From: JAEUMY01 sp033764435
GTDB lineage: Bacteria > Pseudomonadota > Gammaproteobacteria > Burkholderiales > Usitatibacteraceae
Assembly: GCA_033764435.1 (NCBI GenBank)
Contig: JANRIX010000022.1
Coordinates: 124,001 to 188,000 of the forward strand
Length of the DNA: 64,000 nucleotides
Direction: 5' to 3'
The position numbers were made by a program, and so were the translations under genes. Below the pieces are notes generated by a model. The model did not search any database. It was not told where the DNA came from and saw only the letters and a list, made by a program, of their open reading frames with translations. Below are positions 16,865 through 25,521 of the stretch, piece after piece (within the stretch, counting starts at the first letter, position 1; each line of letters starts with the position of its first letter).

Positions 16865-16884
16865 CGTTGCGAATATTCGCAACG
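16865..16884. repeat. 20-base perfect palindrome containing copy 5 of GCGAATATTCGC
   Basis: Copy 5 (16869-16880) with symmetric flanks CGTT and AACG, giving a perfect 20-base palindrome only 41 bases after copy 4. This 16757-16995 gap therefore carries two copies between convergent genes. Confidence 0.9.
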
Positions 16885-16995
16885 GGGCCGCGTCCGCTTC
16901 AATCCGTTGCTGCGCCATGCGGGCAAACTGAGGCGCCCCGCGTCGCGTGACTGCAAGGCTGCGGTCTGACGCACAGCGGTCAGCAATGCTGCGGG

Positions 16996-17520
16996 TCAGG
17001 CGCGTGTGTTGGCCAGCGTCCAGCCGTGCGTTTGCGGACGGCCGTCGGCGCCGTAGGTGGAATCCGGTCGGGCTAGGCGGACCAGGGCCGACATGCGGCT
17101 TTCGTAGTAGGCAAGCTGACTGGCGATGAGCCGGCCGTTGGTTTCGTTGAGCTGCTGGGCGCGGGTACCCGTGGCGACGATGCCGTCCCAGACTTTGCGC
17201 ATGGTCTGCGCGAATTCCGGCTCGTCGCGCAGCAGGGTGGCCATGCCATTTGCCGTGGCGGGAATGCCCATGCGCGCCAGCAGCATGTCGCGCTGGCGGT
17301 CGATGGCAGCGAGCCGCGCCAGGCGCTGCTCCTTGGCCGTGGTGTTGCCGATCAGCTTCTCGGCATCAAACCCGGCAATGTCCTTCAGTTCACGCTCGAG
17401 AAAATCGACGAAGTCCTGCAGCTCCATGTATTCGCGGAGCAGACAGGCACGCAACTCGTCGATCGCACCCAGTTCCCCGGGGCGGTCATGGCCGACAGGG
17501 AAGGGAGCGGTTGTGCTCAT
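16996..17520 (-). CDS. flgN: FlgN, chaperone for hook-filament junction proteins
   Basis: 174 residues, all-helical, with the FlgN pattern of an N-terminal long helix and a C-terminal TYGADGR motif. It holds FlgK and FlgL before export. The ATG overlaps the flgM stop (ATGA), so the two are coupled. Confidence 0.88.
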   Translation of the reverse strand: MSTTAPFPVGHDRPGELGAIDELRACLLREYMELQDFVDFLERELKDIAGFDAEKLIGNTTAKEQRLARLAAIDRQRDMLLARMGIPATANGMATLLRDEPEFAQTMRKVWDGIVATGTRAQQLNETNGRLIASQLAYYESRMSALVRLARPDSTYGADGRPQTHGWTLANTRA

Positions 17521-17807
17521 GACGACTTCTTGGCGATCAGTTCCTGCGCGCTGGCGATCAGCTTGTCAGCCACCACCTCGGCGTTGACGGCGAAGCGGCC
17601 CTCGCGGATCGCATCCTTGATCGCGCCCACCTTGGCGGCGTCGAATCCGCTTTCATCGGAGAATTGCGTCTCCAGCGTGTTCAGCTTGGTCGCGACGCTG
17701 CTGATGGCGACATCGGCCGACGATTTCTCGGACGGCGCGGCTTTGCCGGCCTTTGGGCCGGACGGGCCATCCAGACGGATGGAATCGGTACTCGAATTGA
17801 TTTTCAT
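17517..17807 (-). CDS. flgM: FlgM, anti-sigma-28 factor
   Basis: 96 residues: MKINSS N terminus, unstructured serine/alanine/lysine-rich first half, then the FliA-binding helices (AKVGAIKDAIREGRF, ADKLIASAQEL). AAGGAG lies 6 bases before the ATG. FlgM blocks FliA until it is exported through the finished hook. A strong FliA-type promoter lies about 75 bases upstream, giving the expected feedback loop. Confidence 0.95.
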   Translation of the reverse strand: MKINSSTDSIRLDGPSGPKAGKAAPSEKSSADVAISSVATKLNTLETQFSDESGFDAAKVGAIKDAIREGRFAVNAEVVADKLIASAQELIAKKSS

Positions 17808-17881
17808 GTGACGCTCCTTGTGTCCAGTTCAGGCGTCTGCGGAGGTTGGTTACCCGCCATGCCACCTGTCCTTCCAGTCAC

Positions 17882-17908
17882 TCATCGGCCCGGATTCCAG
17901 AAACTTTA
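17882..17908 (-). promoter_or_regulatory. FliA (sigma-28) promoter for flgM-flgN
   Basis: Read on the reverse strand: TAAAGTTT, 11 bases, GCCGATGA. The -35 is perfect and the -10 has one change from GCCGATAA. Transcription would start near 17875. Confidence 0.85.
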
Positions 17909-17976
17909 GGCCGTCCCTCAGGAATTTTCCTGCCGCCCCCCGGCGGCGTTGCCACTCCAAATCCCGACTCCCCCTC

Positions 17977-18816
17977 TTACTGCATGACTTCCACCTGGCG
18001 GCCCGACCGCACCGTGCCCTGCAGAATCTTTCCCGACATCACCTGCACCCGCAGGCTCTGGCCCGGGTACCCCGCGCCAAGGGCCTTGCCCTCGCCGCTG
18101 ATGCTGAATCCGTTTCCGCGCAGCACGATGGTGACCAGGTCGCCCGAGGCGATGGTCATCGGCTGCTTCAGGTCATTCTGGCGCAAGGTGACGCCGGGCA
18201 CCAGCGGGCGCGCGGCAACCTTGCCATTCAATTGTTCACGGGTGAGCCAGCTGCCGACCGGCATGCGGGAGAGCTCGACATCCACGTCTTCCACGTCGGC
18301 CTCGGTGACCGGCTGGCCGCTGGCGATGGGCTGAACGAGTTGCAGCGCCGGGCCGTGCACGCGGATGTGTGCCGGCACGGTGATGCGCCAGGTGGCGCCG
18401 TCGGTGCAGCGGATGCCCAGGCGCGTGGCGCCCCAGAGCTGAACCCCGGGCGGCACGAACGGCTCCATGGTCTTGCACGGCGCCAGTTGCAGCCGTGGGT
18501 CGGGCTCGCCGACCTCGATCTCGAAGCGCGGAAAGCGGGTGCCCAGGCGTTCCTCTGCGGCGGCGGCCAGGAAGGGCTTCACCACGGTTTCTCCAAACGG
18601 CAGGGGATTGGGAAACGCCAGGCTCGCATACGCGATCCAGGGCAGGGCCAGCGCGTGCAGGACCAGTCGGCTGAATCGATTCAGCGAACGGGCTTTCGCG
18701 GGCGGTTGGGTCAGGGATTGAAGTGCGTCCATGGCAGGCAATGTATGCCTCGCGCGGGCGCGGCAAGCGGCGGGAAAAGGGGCAAAACCGGGCTCTGTTC
18801 CATCGATGGTCGACAT
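17977..18816 (-). CDS. flgA: FlgA, periplasmic P-ring assembly chaperone
   Basis: 279 residues. The C-terminal SAF domain is clear (ASGQPVTEADVEDVDVEL, LVPGVTLRQNDL, GDLVTIVLRGNGFSISGEGKAL). The hydrophobic export signal (LVLHALALPWIAYASLAFP) begins only at residue 51. The start at 18816 has a strong ribosome site (GGGGAG); an internal ATG at 18732 would leave a shorter signal but has a weaker site. It is divergent from flgB and upstream of flgM. Confidence 0.88.
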   Translation of the reverse strand: MSTIDGTEPGFAPFPAACRARARHTLPAMDALQSLTQPPAKARSLNRFSRLVLHALALPWIAYASLAFPNPLPFGETVVKPFLAAAAEERLGTRFPRFEIEVGEPDPRLQLAPCKTMEPFVPPGVQLWGATRLGIRCTDGATWRITVPAHIRVHGPALQLVQPIASGQPVTEADVEDVDVELSRMPVGSWLTREQLNGKVAARPLVPGVTLRQNDLKQPMTIASGDLVTIVLRGNGFSISGEGKALGAGYPGQSLRVQVMSGKILQGTVRSGRQVEVMQ

Positions 18817-18843
18817 GGGCGCTCCCCATAATCCAATACGTCA

Positions 18844-18860
18844 CCGGAAGAGTTTTCCGG
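18844..18860. repeat. Inverted repeat between divergent flgA and flgB
   Basis: CCGGAA and TTCCGG around GAGTT, in the 73-base flgA-flgB gap. The gap must hold promoters for both genes, and this is a candidate regulator site. I see no sigma-54 or FliA promoter here. Confidence 0.4.
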
Positions 18861-18889
18861 ATCCACATGATCAGACTGATCGGCAGGCC

Positions 18890-19279
18890 ATGGACAAACT
18901 TGAACGCAACAATTCACTGGACCGCGCCCTGGACTTCAACAGCCAGGCGCTGCAGCTCCGCGCGCGCCGTCAGAGTGTGCTGGCGACCAATATCGCCAAT
19001 GCCGACACGCCCGGCTTCAAGGCGCAGGACTTCGATTTCGCCACTGCCTTGAAGCGCGCGACCAGCGACCCGACCAGCACAACCGGCGCCGGCAAGCGTG
19101 GCGTGGCCGATGCCGTCGAATTGAAGGCGCGCGAGACCATCCAGCCGGCCGTGGACGAGAACACCGTGGATCTGGACCAGGAACGCACCGCCTTCGCCGA
19201 CAACGCGGTGCGCTACGAGGCGGCGCTGCGCACGCTGAACGGCCAGATCAAGACGCTGCTTTCGGCCATCCAGGGCTGA
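18890..19279 (+). CDS. flgB: FlgB, proximal rod protein
   Basis: 129 residues beginning MDKLERNN. It carries the rod-protein N-terminal motif (LQLRARRQSVLATNIANADTPGFKAQDF) and a C-terminal helix (RYEAALRTLNGQIKTLLSAIQG). The ATG at 18890 follows GGCAGG. It is the first gene of the flgB-flgL series. Confidence 0.95.
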   Translation: MDKLERNNSLDRALDFNSQALQLRARRQSVLATNIANADTPGFKAQDFDFATALKRATSDPTSTTGAGKRGVADAVELKARETIQPAVDENTVDLDQERTAFADNAVRYEAALRTLNGQIKTLLSAIQG

Positions 19280-19294
19280 ACGTGGAGATCGATC

Positions 19295-19735
19295 ATGTCC
19301 ATGTTTGATGTGTTCAAGGTGGCGGGGTCGGCCGTGTCGGCCCAGTCGCAGCGGCTCAATGCTGTTGCCAGCAACCTCGCCAACGCGGACAGCGCGGCCG
19401 GCCCGAATGGCGCCGTCTACAAGGCCAAGCAGGTCGTCTTCGAGACCCAGCAGATGGCGGCCGACGGCGCGGCCAAGGCCGGCACCGAGTCAGGTGCCGC
19501 CGCCGCGGTCGGCGTGAAAGTCAAGGAGGTCATCGAGGACCAGAGCCCTGCCCGCAAGGTCTACGACCCCAAGCATCCGCTGGCCGACGACCGGGGTTAC
19601 ATCCAGCTGCCCAACGTGAATCCCGTAGACGAGATGGTCAACATGATCTCCGCCTCGCGCTCGTACCAGAACAACATCGAAGTCATGAACACCGCCAAGA
19701 GCCTGATGCTGAAGACGCTCACGCTCGGCAATTGA
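19295..19735 (+). CDS. flgC: FlgC, proximal rod protein
   Basis: 146 residues. N-terminal motif SQRLNAVASNLANADS, conserved YDPKHPLADDRGYIQLPNVN and C-terminal NMISASRSYQNNIEVMNT. It begins 15 bases after flgB. Confidence 0.96.
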   Translation: MSMFDVFKVAGSAVSAQSQRLNAVASNLANADSAAGPNGAVYKAKQVVFETQQMAADGAAKAGTESGAAAAVGVKVKEVIEDQSPARKVYDPKHPLADDRGYIQLPNVNPVDEMVNMISASRSYQNNIEVMNTAKSLMLKTLTLGN

Positions 19736-19761
19736 TGAACACACTCTGAGGCATCTCCGAC

Positions 19762-20421
19762 ATGGCTACTGTCACCGGCACCACCACTGATCCGCTTGCC
19801 AGCTATCGCGCGGCTTCCAATTCGGCTGCCAAAGCCGCGGATGCCGACCGCTTCCTGACGCTGCTGGTCACGCAGATGAAGAACCAGGACCCGCTGAATC
19901 CGCTCGACAACGCCCAGGTGACGTCGCAGCTGGCCCAGATCAATACCGTGAAGGGCATCGAGCAGATGAACGGCACGCTGGCCGATCTCGGCCTGCGCTT
20001 CGACGCGATGCAAGTGCTGCAGGCTGCCAGTGTGGTCGATCGCAACGTGCTCGTTGGCGGTACGGACATGACCGTGACCGACAAGGGCGGCGCCGGCGCT
20101 TTCGAATTGGGTGCGGCCGCGGACAGCGTGCAGATACGCGTGCTTGATGGCGCGGGCAATGCAGTACATGTCACCACCATGGCCGACAAGGGCGTGGGCA
20201 TGCATGACTTCAAGTGGGACGGCAAGCTCGCGAACGGCAAGCCGGCAGCACCTGGCACCTACAAGCTGGAGATCACTGCGACTGCCGATGGAAAGCCGGT
20301 GACGCCCACCACCTATGTCGCCTCGACTGTGACCTCACTCACGCGTGGTGCGAACGGCTTCGCGCTGGCGCTGGCGAACGGTCAGATGGTCGGTATGGCC
20401 GACCTCAAGCGCCTCTACTAA
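19762..20421 (+). CDS. flgD: FlgD, hook-cap scaffold
   Basis: 219 residues. N-terminal DADRFLTLLVTQMKNQDPLN motif and NAQVTSQLAQINTVKGIEQ, followed by the tudor/Ig-like C-terminal domain (VHVTTMADKGVGMHDFKWDG). It caps the growing hook and is needed for FlgE to assemble. Confidence 0.95.
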   Translation: MATVTGTTTDPLASYRAASNSAAKAADADRFLTLLVTQMKNQDPLNPLDNAQVTSQLAQINTVKGIEQMNGTLADLGLRFDAMQVLQAASVVDRNVLVGGTDMTVTDKGGAGAFELGAAADSVQIRVLDGAGNAVHVTTMADKGVGMHDFKWDGKLANGKPAAPGTYKLEITATADGKPVTPTTYVASTVTSLTRGANGFALALANGQMVGMADLKRLY

Positions 20422-20447
20422 TTACGTTTCCGAACACACTTTCTACT

Positions 20448-20459
20448 GCGAATATTCGC
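20448..20459. repeat. Iterated palindrome GCGAATATTCGC, copy 6 (flgD-flgE gap)
   Basis: Exact copy in the 52-base gap, ending 14 bases before the flgE ATG and immediately upstream of its ribosome site AGGAG. Confidence 0.9.
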
Positions 20460-20473
20460 ACCAGGAGAACACC

Positions 20474-21694
20474 ATGGGTTTTCAGCAAGGACTTTCCGGA
20501 CTCAATGCCGCCGCACGCAACTTGGACGTGATTGGCAACAACGTGGCCAATGCCAACACCGTCGGCTTCAAGGCGGGCAATGCGCTCTTCGCCGATGTCT
20601 ACGCCAACGCGGTCTCCGGTTCGTCCGGCATGATGGCGGGTATCGGCACCACCTTGGCGGCCATCCAGCAGGACCATGCGCAGGGAAACATCAGCGTGTC
20701 CACCAATCCACTGGACATGGCCATCAACGGCAACGGATTCTTTCGCATGTCGCAGAATGGCGCGGTGTCCTATTCGCGCAATGGGCAATTCCACCTCGAC
20801 AAGGATGGCTATATCGTCAACGCCCAGGGTGCCCGGCTGACCGGCTACCCGGCCGGGCCGAATGGCACGGTTGTCGCGTCCACGCCGGGAGATCTGCAGG
20901 TCTCCGCCGCAGACATCGATCCCAGCGCGACAACCGAAGCCGGCGTGGGCCTCAATCTCGACTCGCGCAAGACAGCGATCACCGCCGCCTTCAACCTCAA
21001 TGACCCGGCGACTTATCACCACGCGACGTCCATGTCGGTCTATGACAGCCTGGGCAACGAACACACGCTCTCCATGTACTTCGTGAAAACGGCGGCCAAC
21101 ACCTGGAGTGTGTTTGCCGCCAACGATGGCGCGCAGGTCGGAACAGCGGCAGTTGGCACGCTCAACTTCGACAGCTCCGGAAACATCAACTCCTCCACGA
21201 CAACGCTGCCGTTCAGCCTGTCGCTGCCGCTGACAACCGGTGCGACCACGCCGATGACCGTCGATCTGGACTTCACCGGCTCCACCCAGTTCGGTTCCAT
21301 TTTCGGCGTCAATGAACTGACCCAGGATGGCTATGCCTCTGGCCGCCTCACCGGCTTCAACATCAGCGGCGACGGGACCATCATGGGGCGCTACTCGAAC
21401 GGGCAGTCGCGCGCGCAGGGGCAGGTCACGCTGGCCACCTTCACCAACCTGCATGGTCTGCAGCCGCTGGGCGGCAATCTATATGCCGAAAGCGCTGCAT
21501 CAGGCCAGCCCATCGTGGGCGTGCCGCAGTCGGGCAGTCTCGGGGTATTGCAGGCCGGTGCCGTGGAGGACTCCAACGTCGATCTCACCGCTGAGCTGGT
21601 GGACATGATCACCGCGCAGCGTGTGTATCAGGCCAATGCGCAGACCATCAAGACCCAGGACGCCGTGCTGCAGACGCTGGTGAATTTGCGTTGA
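20474..21694 (+). CDS. flgE: FlgE, flagellar hook protein
   Basis: 406 residues from the ATG after AGGAG. N-terminal MGFQQGLSGLNAAARNLDVI and NNVANANTVGFK; central hook domains with FlgE-specific SMSVYDSLGNEHTLSMYF; C-terminal LTAELVDMITAQRVYQANAQ. It polymerises into the universal joint between rod and filament. Confidence 0.97.
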   Translation: MGFQQGLSGLNAAARNLDVIGNNVANANTVGFKAGNALFADVYANAVSGSSGMMAGIGTTLAAIQQDHAQGNISVSTNPLDMAINGNGFFRMSQNGAVSYSRNGQFHLDKDGYIVNAQGARLTGYPAGPNGTVVASTPGDLQVSAADIDPSATTEAGVGLNLDSRKTAITAAFNLNDPATYHHATSMSVYDSLGNEHTLSMYFVKTAANTWSVFAANDGAQVGTAAVGTLNFDSSGNINSSTTTLPFSLSLPLTTGATTPMTVDLDFTGSTQFGSIFGVNELTQDGYASGRLTGFNISGDGTIMGRYSNGQSRAQGQVTLATFTNLHGLQPLGGNLYAESAASGQPIVGVPQSGSLGVLQAGAVEDSNVDLTAELVDMITAQRVYQANAQTIKTQDAVLQTLVNLR

Positions 21695-21702
21695 TTGTCT
21701 TT

Positions 21703-21786
21703 GTGACGAGTGACGGGTGGCAGGTGACGAGTAGTGGGTGCTGTCAGCGAGCCTTCAGTTTGAACCCGTCACCCGTCACTCGTCAC
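21703..21786. repeat. Heptamer-type direct and inverted repeat between flgE and flgF
   Basis: The left arm (21703-21719) is built of GTGACGRG-like units, and its exact 17-base reverse complement lies at 21770-21786. Further partial units (GTGACGAG, CCCGTCAC) fill both sides. The arms could form a 17-base-pair stem. It sits between two genes of the operon, just before the flgF ribosome site. Confidence 0.85.
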
Positions 21787-21808
21787 CCGTCACCGAGAGA
21801 GAAAAACC

Positions 21809-22552
21809 ATGGACCGCATCATCTACACCGCGCTCTCGGGCGCCAAGGCGCTCACCCAGCGCCAGGACGTCATGGCCAACAACGTGGCCAATGCCAACAC
21901 GCCGGGCTTCCGGGCGCAGGTCCAGGCGCTGGAAGCGGTGCCGGTGAAGGGCGAGGGCATGAAGACCCGGGCGCAGACCATGGAATCCACCGTGGGCAGC
22001 GACTTTTCCACCGGGCCGGTGTCGGCCACCGGGCGCAAGCTCGACATCGCCATCGAAGGCGACGGCTGGATCGCGGTGGAGGGGTTGGACGGGCAGGAGT
22101 CGTACACCCGTTCAGGAGCGCTGGAGGTGGGCGACAACGGGCAGCTGCGCACCAAGTCGGGCTGGACAGTGCTGGGCGATGGCGGCCCGCTCACCATCCC
22201 GGCCGACAACGAGATCAGCATTTCCCGTGATGGCACCGTCACCGCCGTGCCACGCGGCGCGGATGCCAAGAACGCCAACACCGTGGGCCGCATCAAGCTG
22301 GTCAATCCGGAAGCCAAGTCGCTGGATCGCCAGGCCGATGGCCTCTTTCGCATGAAGGATGGCGCCCCAGCGCCCGCGGACGACAAGGTGACGGTGAGTC
22401 CCGGCGCGCTCGAAGGCAGCAATGTGAGCCCGGTCGATGCCATGGTCGGCATGATCAGCCTTGCCCGGCAATTCGAAACCCAGATGAAGCTCCTGCAGAC
22501 CGCGGAGCAGAACGACCGCAGCGCGGGGCAGCTGCTGAGCGTCAACGGCTGA
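21809..22552 (+). CDS. flgF: FlgF, proximal rod protein
   Basis: 247 residues. MDRIIYTALSGAKALTQRQD start, NNVANANTPGFRAQ, IEGDGWIAVEG, and the C-terminal GSNVSPVDAMVGMISLARQF motif. The ribosome site is GAGAG, just beyond the repeat described at 21703. Confidence 0.95.
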   Translation: MDRIIYTALSGAKALTQRQDVMANNVANANTPGFRAQVQALEAVPVKGEGMKTRAQTMESTVGSDFSTGPVSATGRKLDIAIEGDGWIAVEGLDGQESYTRSGALEVGDNGQLRTKSGWTVLGDGGPLTIPADNEISISRDGTVTAVPRGADAKNANTVGRIKLVNPEAKSLDRQADGLFRMKDGAPAPADDKVTVSPGALEGSNVSPVDAMVGMISLARQFETQMKLLQTAEQNDRSAGQLLSVNG

Positions 22553-22570
22553 TCCGTCGCGCCGGACCCT

Positions 22571-22582
22571 GCGAATATTCGC
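22571..22582. repeat. Iterated palindrome GCGAATATTCGC, copy 7 (flgF-flgG gap)
   Basis: Exact copy, 18 bases after the flgF stop. Outer arms GGACC (22564) and GGTCC (22585) extend it to a 26-base imperfect palindrome. The rest of the 156-base gap holds TTGACT near 22660, but no good -10. Confidence 0.9.
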
Positions 22583-22708
22583 AAGGTCCCCCTGTCTGCA
22601 TGACCGCTGTTTTCGGTCGCGCAAAACTGAACCCGACTTTGCCCGCTTTTCCAGGCTTGGTTTGACTCAAGTGCCTGCGATGCTTCATGCATCTACAAGG
22701 AGGCACGC

Positions 22709-23491
22709 ATGATCAAGTCACTCTGGATTGCCAAGACCGGTCTGGATGCGCAGCAGACCCAGATGGATGTCATTTCGAACAACCTCGCCAACGTGGCCAC
22801 GAATGGCTTCAAGCGGTCGCGCGCGGTGTTCGAGGACCTCCTGTACCAGACCATGCGCCAGCCCGGCGTGCAGTCGTCCCAGAACAGCCAGGTGCCCACC
22901 GGCCTGCAGATCGGCACGGGCGTGAAGCCGGTTGCCACCGCGCGCGTGCTGACCCAGGGCAACCTGCAGCAGACCGGCAACCAGTTCGACATCGCCATCA
23001 ACGGCTCGGGCTTCTTCCAGGTGCAGATGCCGGACGGTTCAACCGCCTACTCGCGTGATGGTTCGTTCCATGTCGACAGCCAGGGGCAACTGGTGACCTC
23101 CAACGGCTTTGCGGTGCAACCTGCCATCACCATTCCCGCTGGCGCACAGAGTGTGTCCATCGGTGCCGACGGCACGGTGAGCGTCATCGTGCAGGGCTCG
23201 GCCGCGCCGCAGCAGGTGGGTGCGCTGCAGCTTGCCAGCTTCATCAATCCCGCCGGCCTCTCCGCGCTGGGTCAGAACCTTTACGGCGAAACCGCCGCGT
23301 CCGGCGCACCGGCCACCAACGCGCCCGGCAGCAACGGCCTCGGCATGCTGCAGCAAGGCTATGTCGAGACGTCGAACGTCAATGTCGTGGAAGAGCTGGT
23401 CAGCATGATCCAGACCCAGCGCGCCTACGAAATCAACTCCAAGGCCATCCAGACCTCCGACCAGATGCTGCAGCGTCTGGCGCAGCTCTGA
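22709..23491 (+). CDS. flgG: FlgG, distal rod protein
   Basis: 260 residues, exactly the usual length. MIKSLWIAKTGLDAQQTQMD, NNLANVATNGFKRSRAVFED, NGSGFFQVQMPDGS and C-terminal SNVNVVEELVSMIQTQRAYE are all typical. AAGGAGG precedes the start. Confidence 0.97.
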   Translation: MIKSLWIAKTGLDAQQTQMDVISNNLANVATNGFKRSRAVFEDLLYQTMRQPGVQSSQNSQVPTGLQIGTGVKPVATARVLTQGNLQQTGNQFDIAINGSGFFQVQMPDGSTAYSRDGSFHVDSQGQLVTSNGFAVQPAITIPAGAQSVSIGADGTVSVIVQGSAAPQQVGALQLASFINPAGLSALGQNLYGETAASGAPATNAPGSNGLGMLQQGYVETSNVNVVEELVSMIQTQRAYEINSKAIQTSDQMLQRLAQL

Positions 23492-23502
23492 TTGCCCGCA
23501 TC

Positions 23503-23514
23503 GCGAATATTCGC
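23503..23514. repeat. Iterated palindrome GCGAATATTCGC, copy 8 (flgG-flgH gap)
   Basis: Exact copy in the 35-base gap, 11 bases after the flgG stop and ending 12 bases before the flgH ATG. Confidence 0.9.
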
Positions 23515-23526
23515 AGGGACCCCGCC

Positions 23527-24291
23527 ATGAAAACCCATCTCCCATTCGATCGCGCCCGTCACTACATCGAGGACCGCTGGCTGCAGCTGCGCTGGCAGTT
23601 TCATCAGCACCAAAAGGGTCCCTTTGGCTGGGTGGACTACGCGGTGCTGTGCATCGCCGTGCTGCTGCTGGTGGGCTGCAGCCACATCGCACCATCGGTG
23701 GACGTGCGTCAGCCGACAACGCTGCGCCCGGTCGCGGCCAGCCCGGTGCGTCCAGCCAACGGTGCCATCTATCACGCCTCCATCCAGCCCCTGTTCGAGG
23801 ATCGCCGCGCGCGCAACATCGGCGACATCCTCACCATCAACATCAACGAGCGCCTGTCCGCGACGCAGAAATCCAACAGCAGCGTCGAGCGTGCGGGCGG
23901 CACGTCGCTGGACGTGCCCACACTGCAGGGCCTGCCAGGGAAGCGCTTCCTCGGCGCCGCCGTGTCCGCCACCAGCGAGAACAAGTTCGAAGGCAAGGGT
24001 GAGGCGACCAGCAACAACGTGTTCGAAGGCACCATCACCGTCACCGTGATTGACTTGTTGCCCAACGGCCATCTGGTCGTGGCTGGCGAGAAGCAGATCG
24101 GCATCAACCGCGACGTGCAGGCCATGCGCGTGTCTGGCGTGGTGAATCCCGTGACGATCATGGCGGGCAACACGGTCAGCTCGACCCAGGTGGCCGACGC
24201 CCGCATCGAATACCGCGGCCGAGGTGCGATGAACGAAGCCCAGTCACCCGGCTGGCTGGCCCGCTTCTTCATGACCGTCGCACCGTTCTGA
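23527..24291 (+). CDS. flgH: FlgH, outer-membrane L-ring lipoprotein
   Basis: 254 residues. The lipobox LLVGC places the lipidated cysteine at residue 51. The mature part has the L-ring signatures (FEDRRARNIGDILTININE, NGHLVVAGEKQIGIN, GVVNP). About 37 mostly polar residues precede the hydrophobic signal core, which is long for a lipoprotein signal. No better ATG exists; a GTG at residue 36 would leave no positive N-region. Confidence 0.93.
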   Translation: MKTHLPFDRARHYIEDRWLQLRWQFHQHQKGPFGWVDYAVLCIAVLLLVGCSHIAPSVDVRQPTTLRPVAASPVRPANGAIYHASIQPLFEDRRARNIGDILTININERLSATQKSNSSVERAGGTSLDVPTLQGLPGKRFLGAAVSATSENKFEGKGEATSNNVFEGTITVTVIDLLPNGHLVVAGEKQIGINRDVQAMRVSGVVNPVTIMAGNTVSSTQVADARIEYRGRGAMNEAQSPGWLARFFMTVAPF

Positions 24292-24304
24292 TCGGAGACA
24301 TTCC

Positions 24305-25501
24305 ATGGCATCCGTTCCGTTCTTCTCTTCATCGTCGCCATCCGCATCGGCGCAGGAATCACCCGGCCTCATGCGCGCCTTCATCGCCAGCGCTGCCCAA
24401 CATGCGCTCAAGCTGGTGCTGCTTTGCGTGTTTCTCACGTTCCTGCTGGGCAACGCGCATGCAACCCGCATCAAGGATCTGGCCGGCTTTTCCGGTGTGC
24501 GCGGCAACCAGTTGATCGGCTATGGTCTTGTGGTCGGCCTCGATGGCAGCGGAGATCAAACCACGCAAACGCCCTTCACCGTGCAGAGCCTCACCACCAT
24601 GCTCACGCAGCTTGGTGTGAACCTGCCGCCCGGCACCAATCTGCAATTGAAGAACGTGGCCGCCGTCGTGGTGACAGCCTCGCTGCCGCCTTTTGCGCAG
24701 CCGGGCCAGACGCTCGATGTCACCGTGTCCTCGCTCGGCAATGCCAAGAGCCTGCGAGGTGGCACCTTGCTCATGACGCCGCTCAAAGGAGCCGACGGCA
24801 ACGTGTATGCCATCGCGCAGGGAAACGTGGCCGTGGGCGGCGCGGGTGCCTCCGCCGGCGGCAGCAAGACCCAGATCAACCATCTCTCCGCGGGACGTGT
24901 GCCGGCCGGCGCCACGGTGGAGCGCAGCGTGCCGACCGCGCTCGGCGAATCGGGCGTGATCCAGCTTGAGCTGCATCGCGCCGATTTCTCCACGGCCACG
25001 CGCATGGCCGATGTCATCAACCAGAAGAACACCGGTGCCCCGGCGCGGGCAATGGATGCACGCACGGTCATGGTGAGCCTGCCGCGTGACGCCCATGATC
25101 GCGTCGCCTTCCTTGCGGGTATCGAGAATCTGCCCGTGACGGATGCCATCGGTGCCGCGCGCGTGATCATCAATGCCCGCACCGGTTCGGTCATCTTCAC
25201 CCAGGCGGTGAAGCTGGAGCCCTGCGCGGTGGCGCACGGCAGCCTGTCGGTGACGATATCGAGCACGCCGGAAGTGAGCCAGCCCAATCCGCTGGGCCTC
25301 GGCCAGACAGCGGTGACCAACAAGACCGACATCCAGATCAAGCAGGACGGCACCGCGCTGATGCACCTCAAGGGCGGCGCGGACCTGGGCGAGGTGGTGA
25401 AAGCGTTGAACACGCTGGGCGCCAACCCGCAGGACCTGCTCGCGATTCTTCAAGCCATGCAGACCGCAGGTGCCCTGAAGGCTGAGCTGGAAATCATCTG
25501 A
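24305..25501 (+). CDS. flgI: FlgI, periplasmic P-ring protein
   Basis: 398 residues. A Sec signal (LKLVLLCVFLTFLLGNAHA) is followed by mature TRIKDLAGFSGVRGNQLIGYGLVVGL. C-terminal GGADLGEVVKALNTLGANPQDL is typical. The ATG has a good ribosome site (GGAGA), but this gives a 36-residue lead before the signal core; the internal ATG at 24371 is an alternative. Confidence 0.95.
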   Translation: MASVPFFSSSSPSASAQESPGLMRAFIASAAQHALKLVLLCVFLTFLLGNAHATRIKDLAGFSGVRGNQLIGYGLVVGLDGSGDQTTQTPFTVQSLTTMLTQLGVNLPPGTNLQLKNVAAVVVTASLPPFAQPGQTLDVTVSSLGNAKSLRGGTLLMTPLKGADGNVYAIAQGNVAVGGAGASAGGSKTQINHLSAGRVPAGATVERSVPTALGESGVIQLELHRADFSTATRMADVINQKNTGAPARAMDARTVMVSLPRDAHDRVAFLAGIENLPVTDAIGAARVIINARTGSVIFTQAVKLEPCAVAHGSLSVTISSTPEVSQPNPLGLGQTAVTNKTDIQIKQDGTALMHLKGGADLGEVVKALNTLGANPQDLLAILQAMQTAGALKAELEII

Positions 25502-25509
25502 GCACCATT

Positions 25510-25521
25510 GCGAATATTCGC
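25510..25521. repeat. Iterated palindrome GCGAATATTCGC, copy 9 (flgI-flgJ gap)
   Basis: Exact copy with TT/AA flanks (16-base palindrome), 8 bases after the flgI stop and ending 16 bases before the flgJ ATG, just upstream of its AAGGA. Confidence 0.9.

Noticed and set aside
21703..21786. GTGACGGGT units as a CRISPR array
   Set aside because: Units are only seven to nine bases, with no unique spacers and both orientations present.
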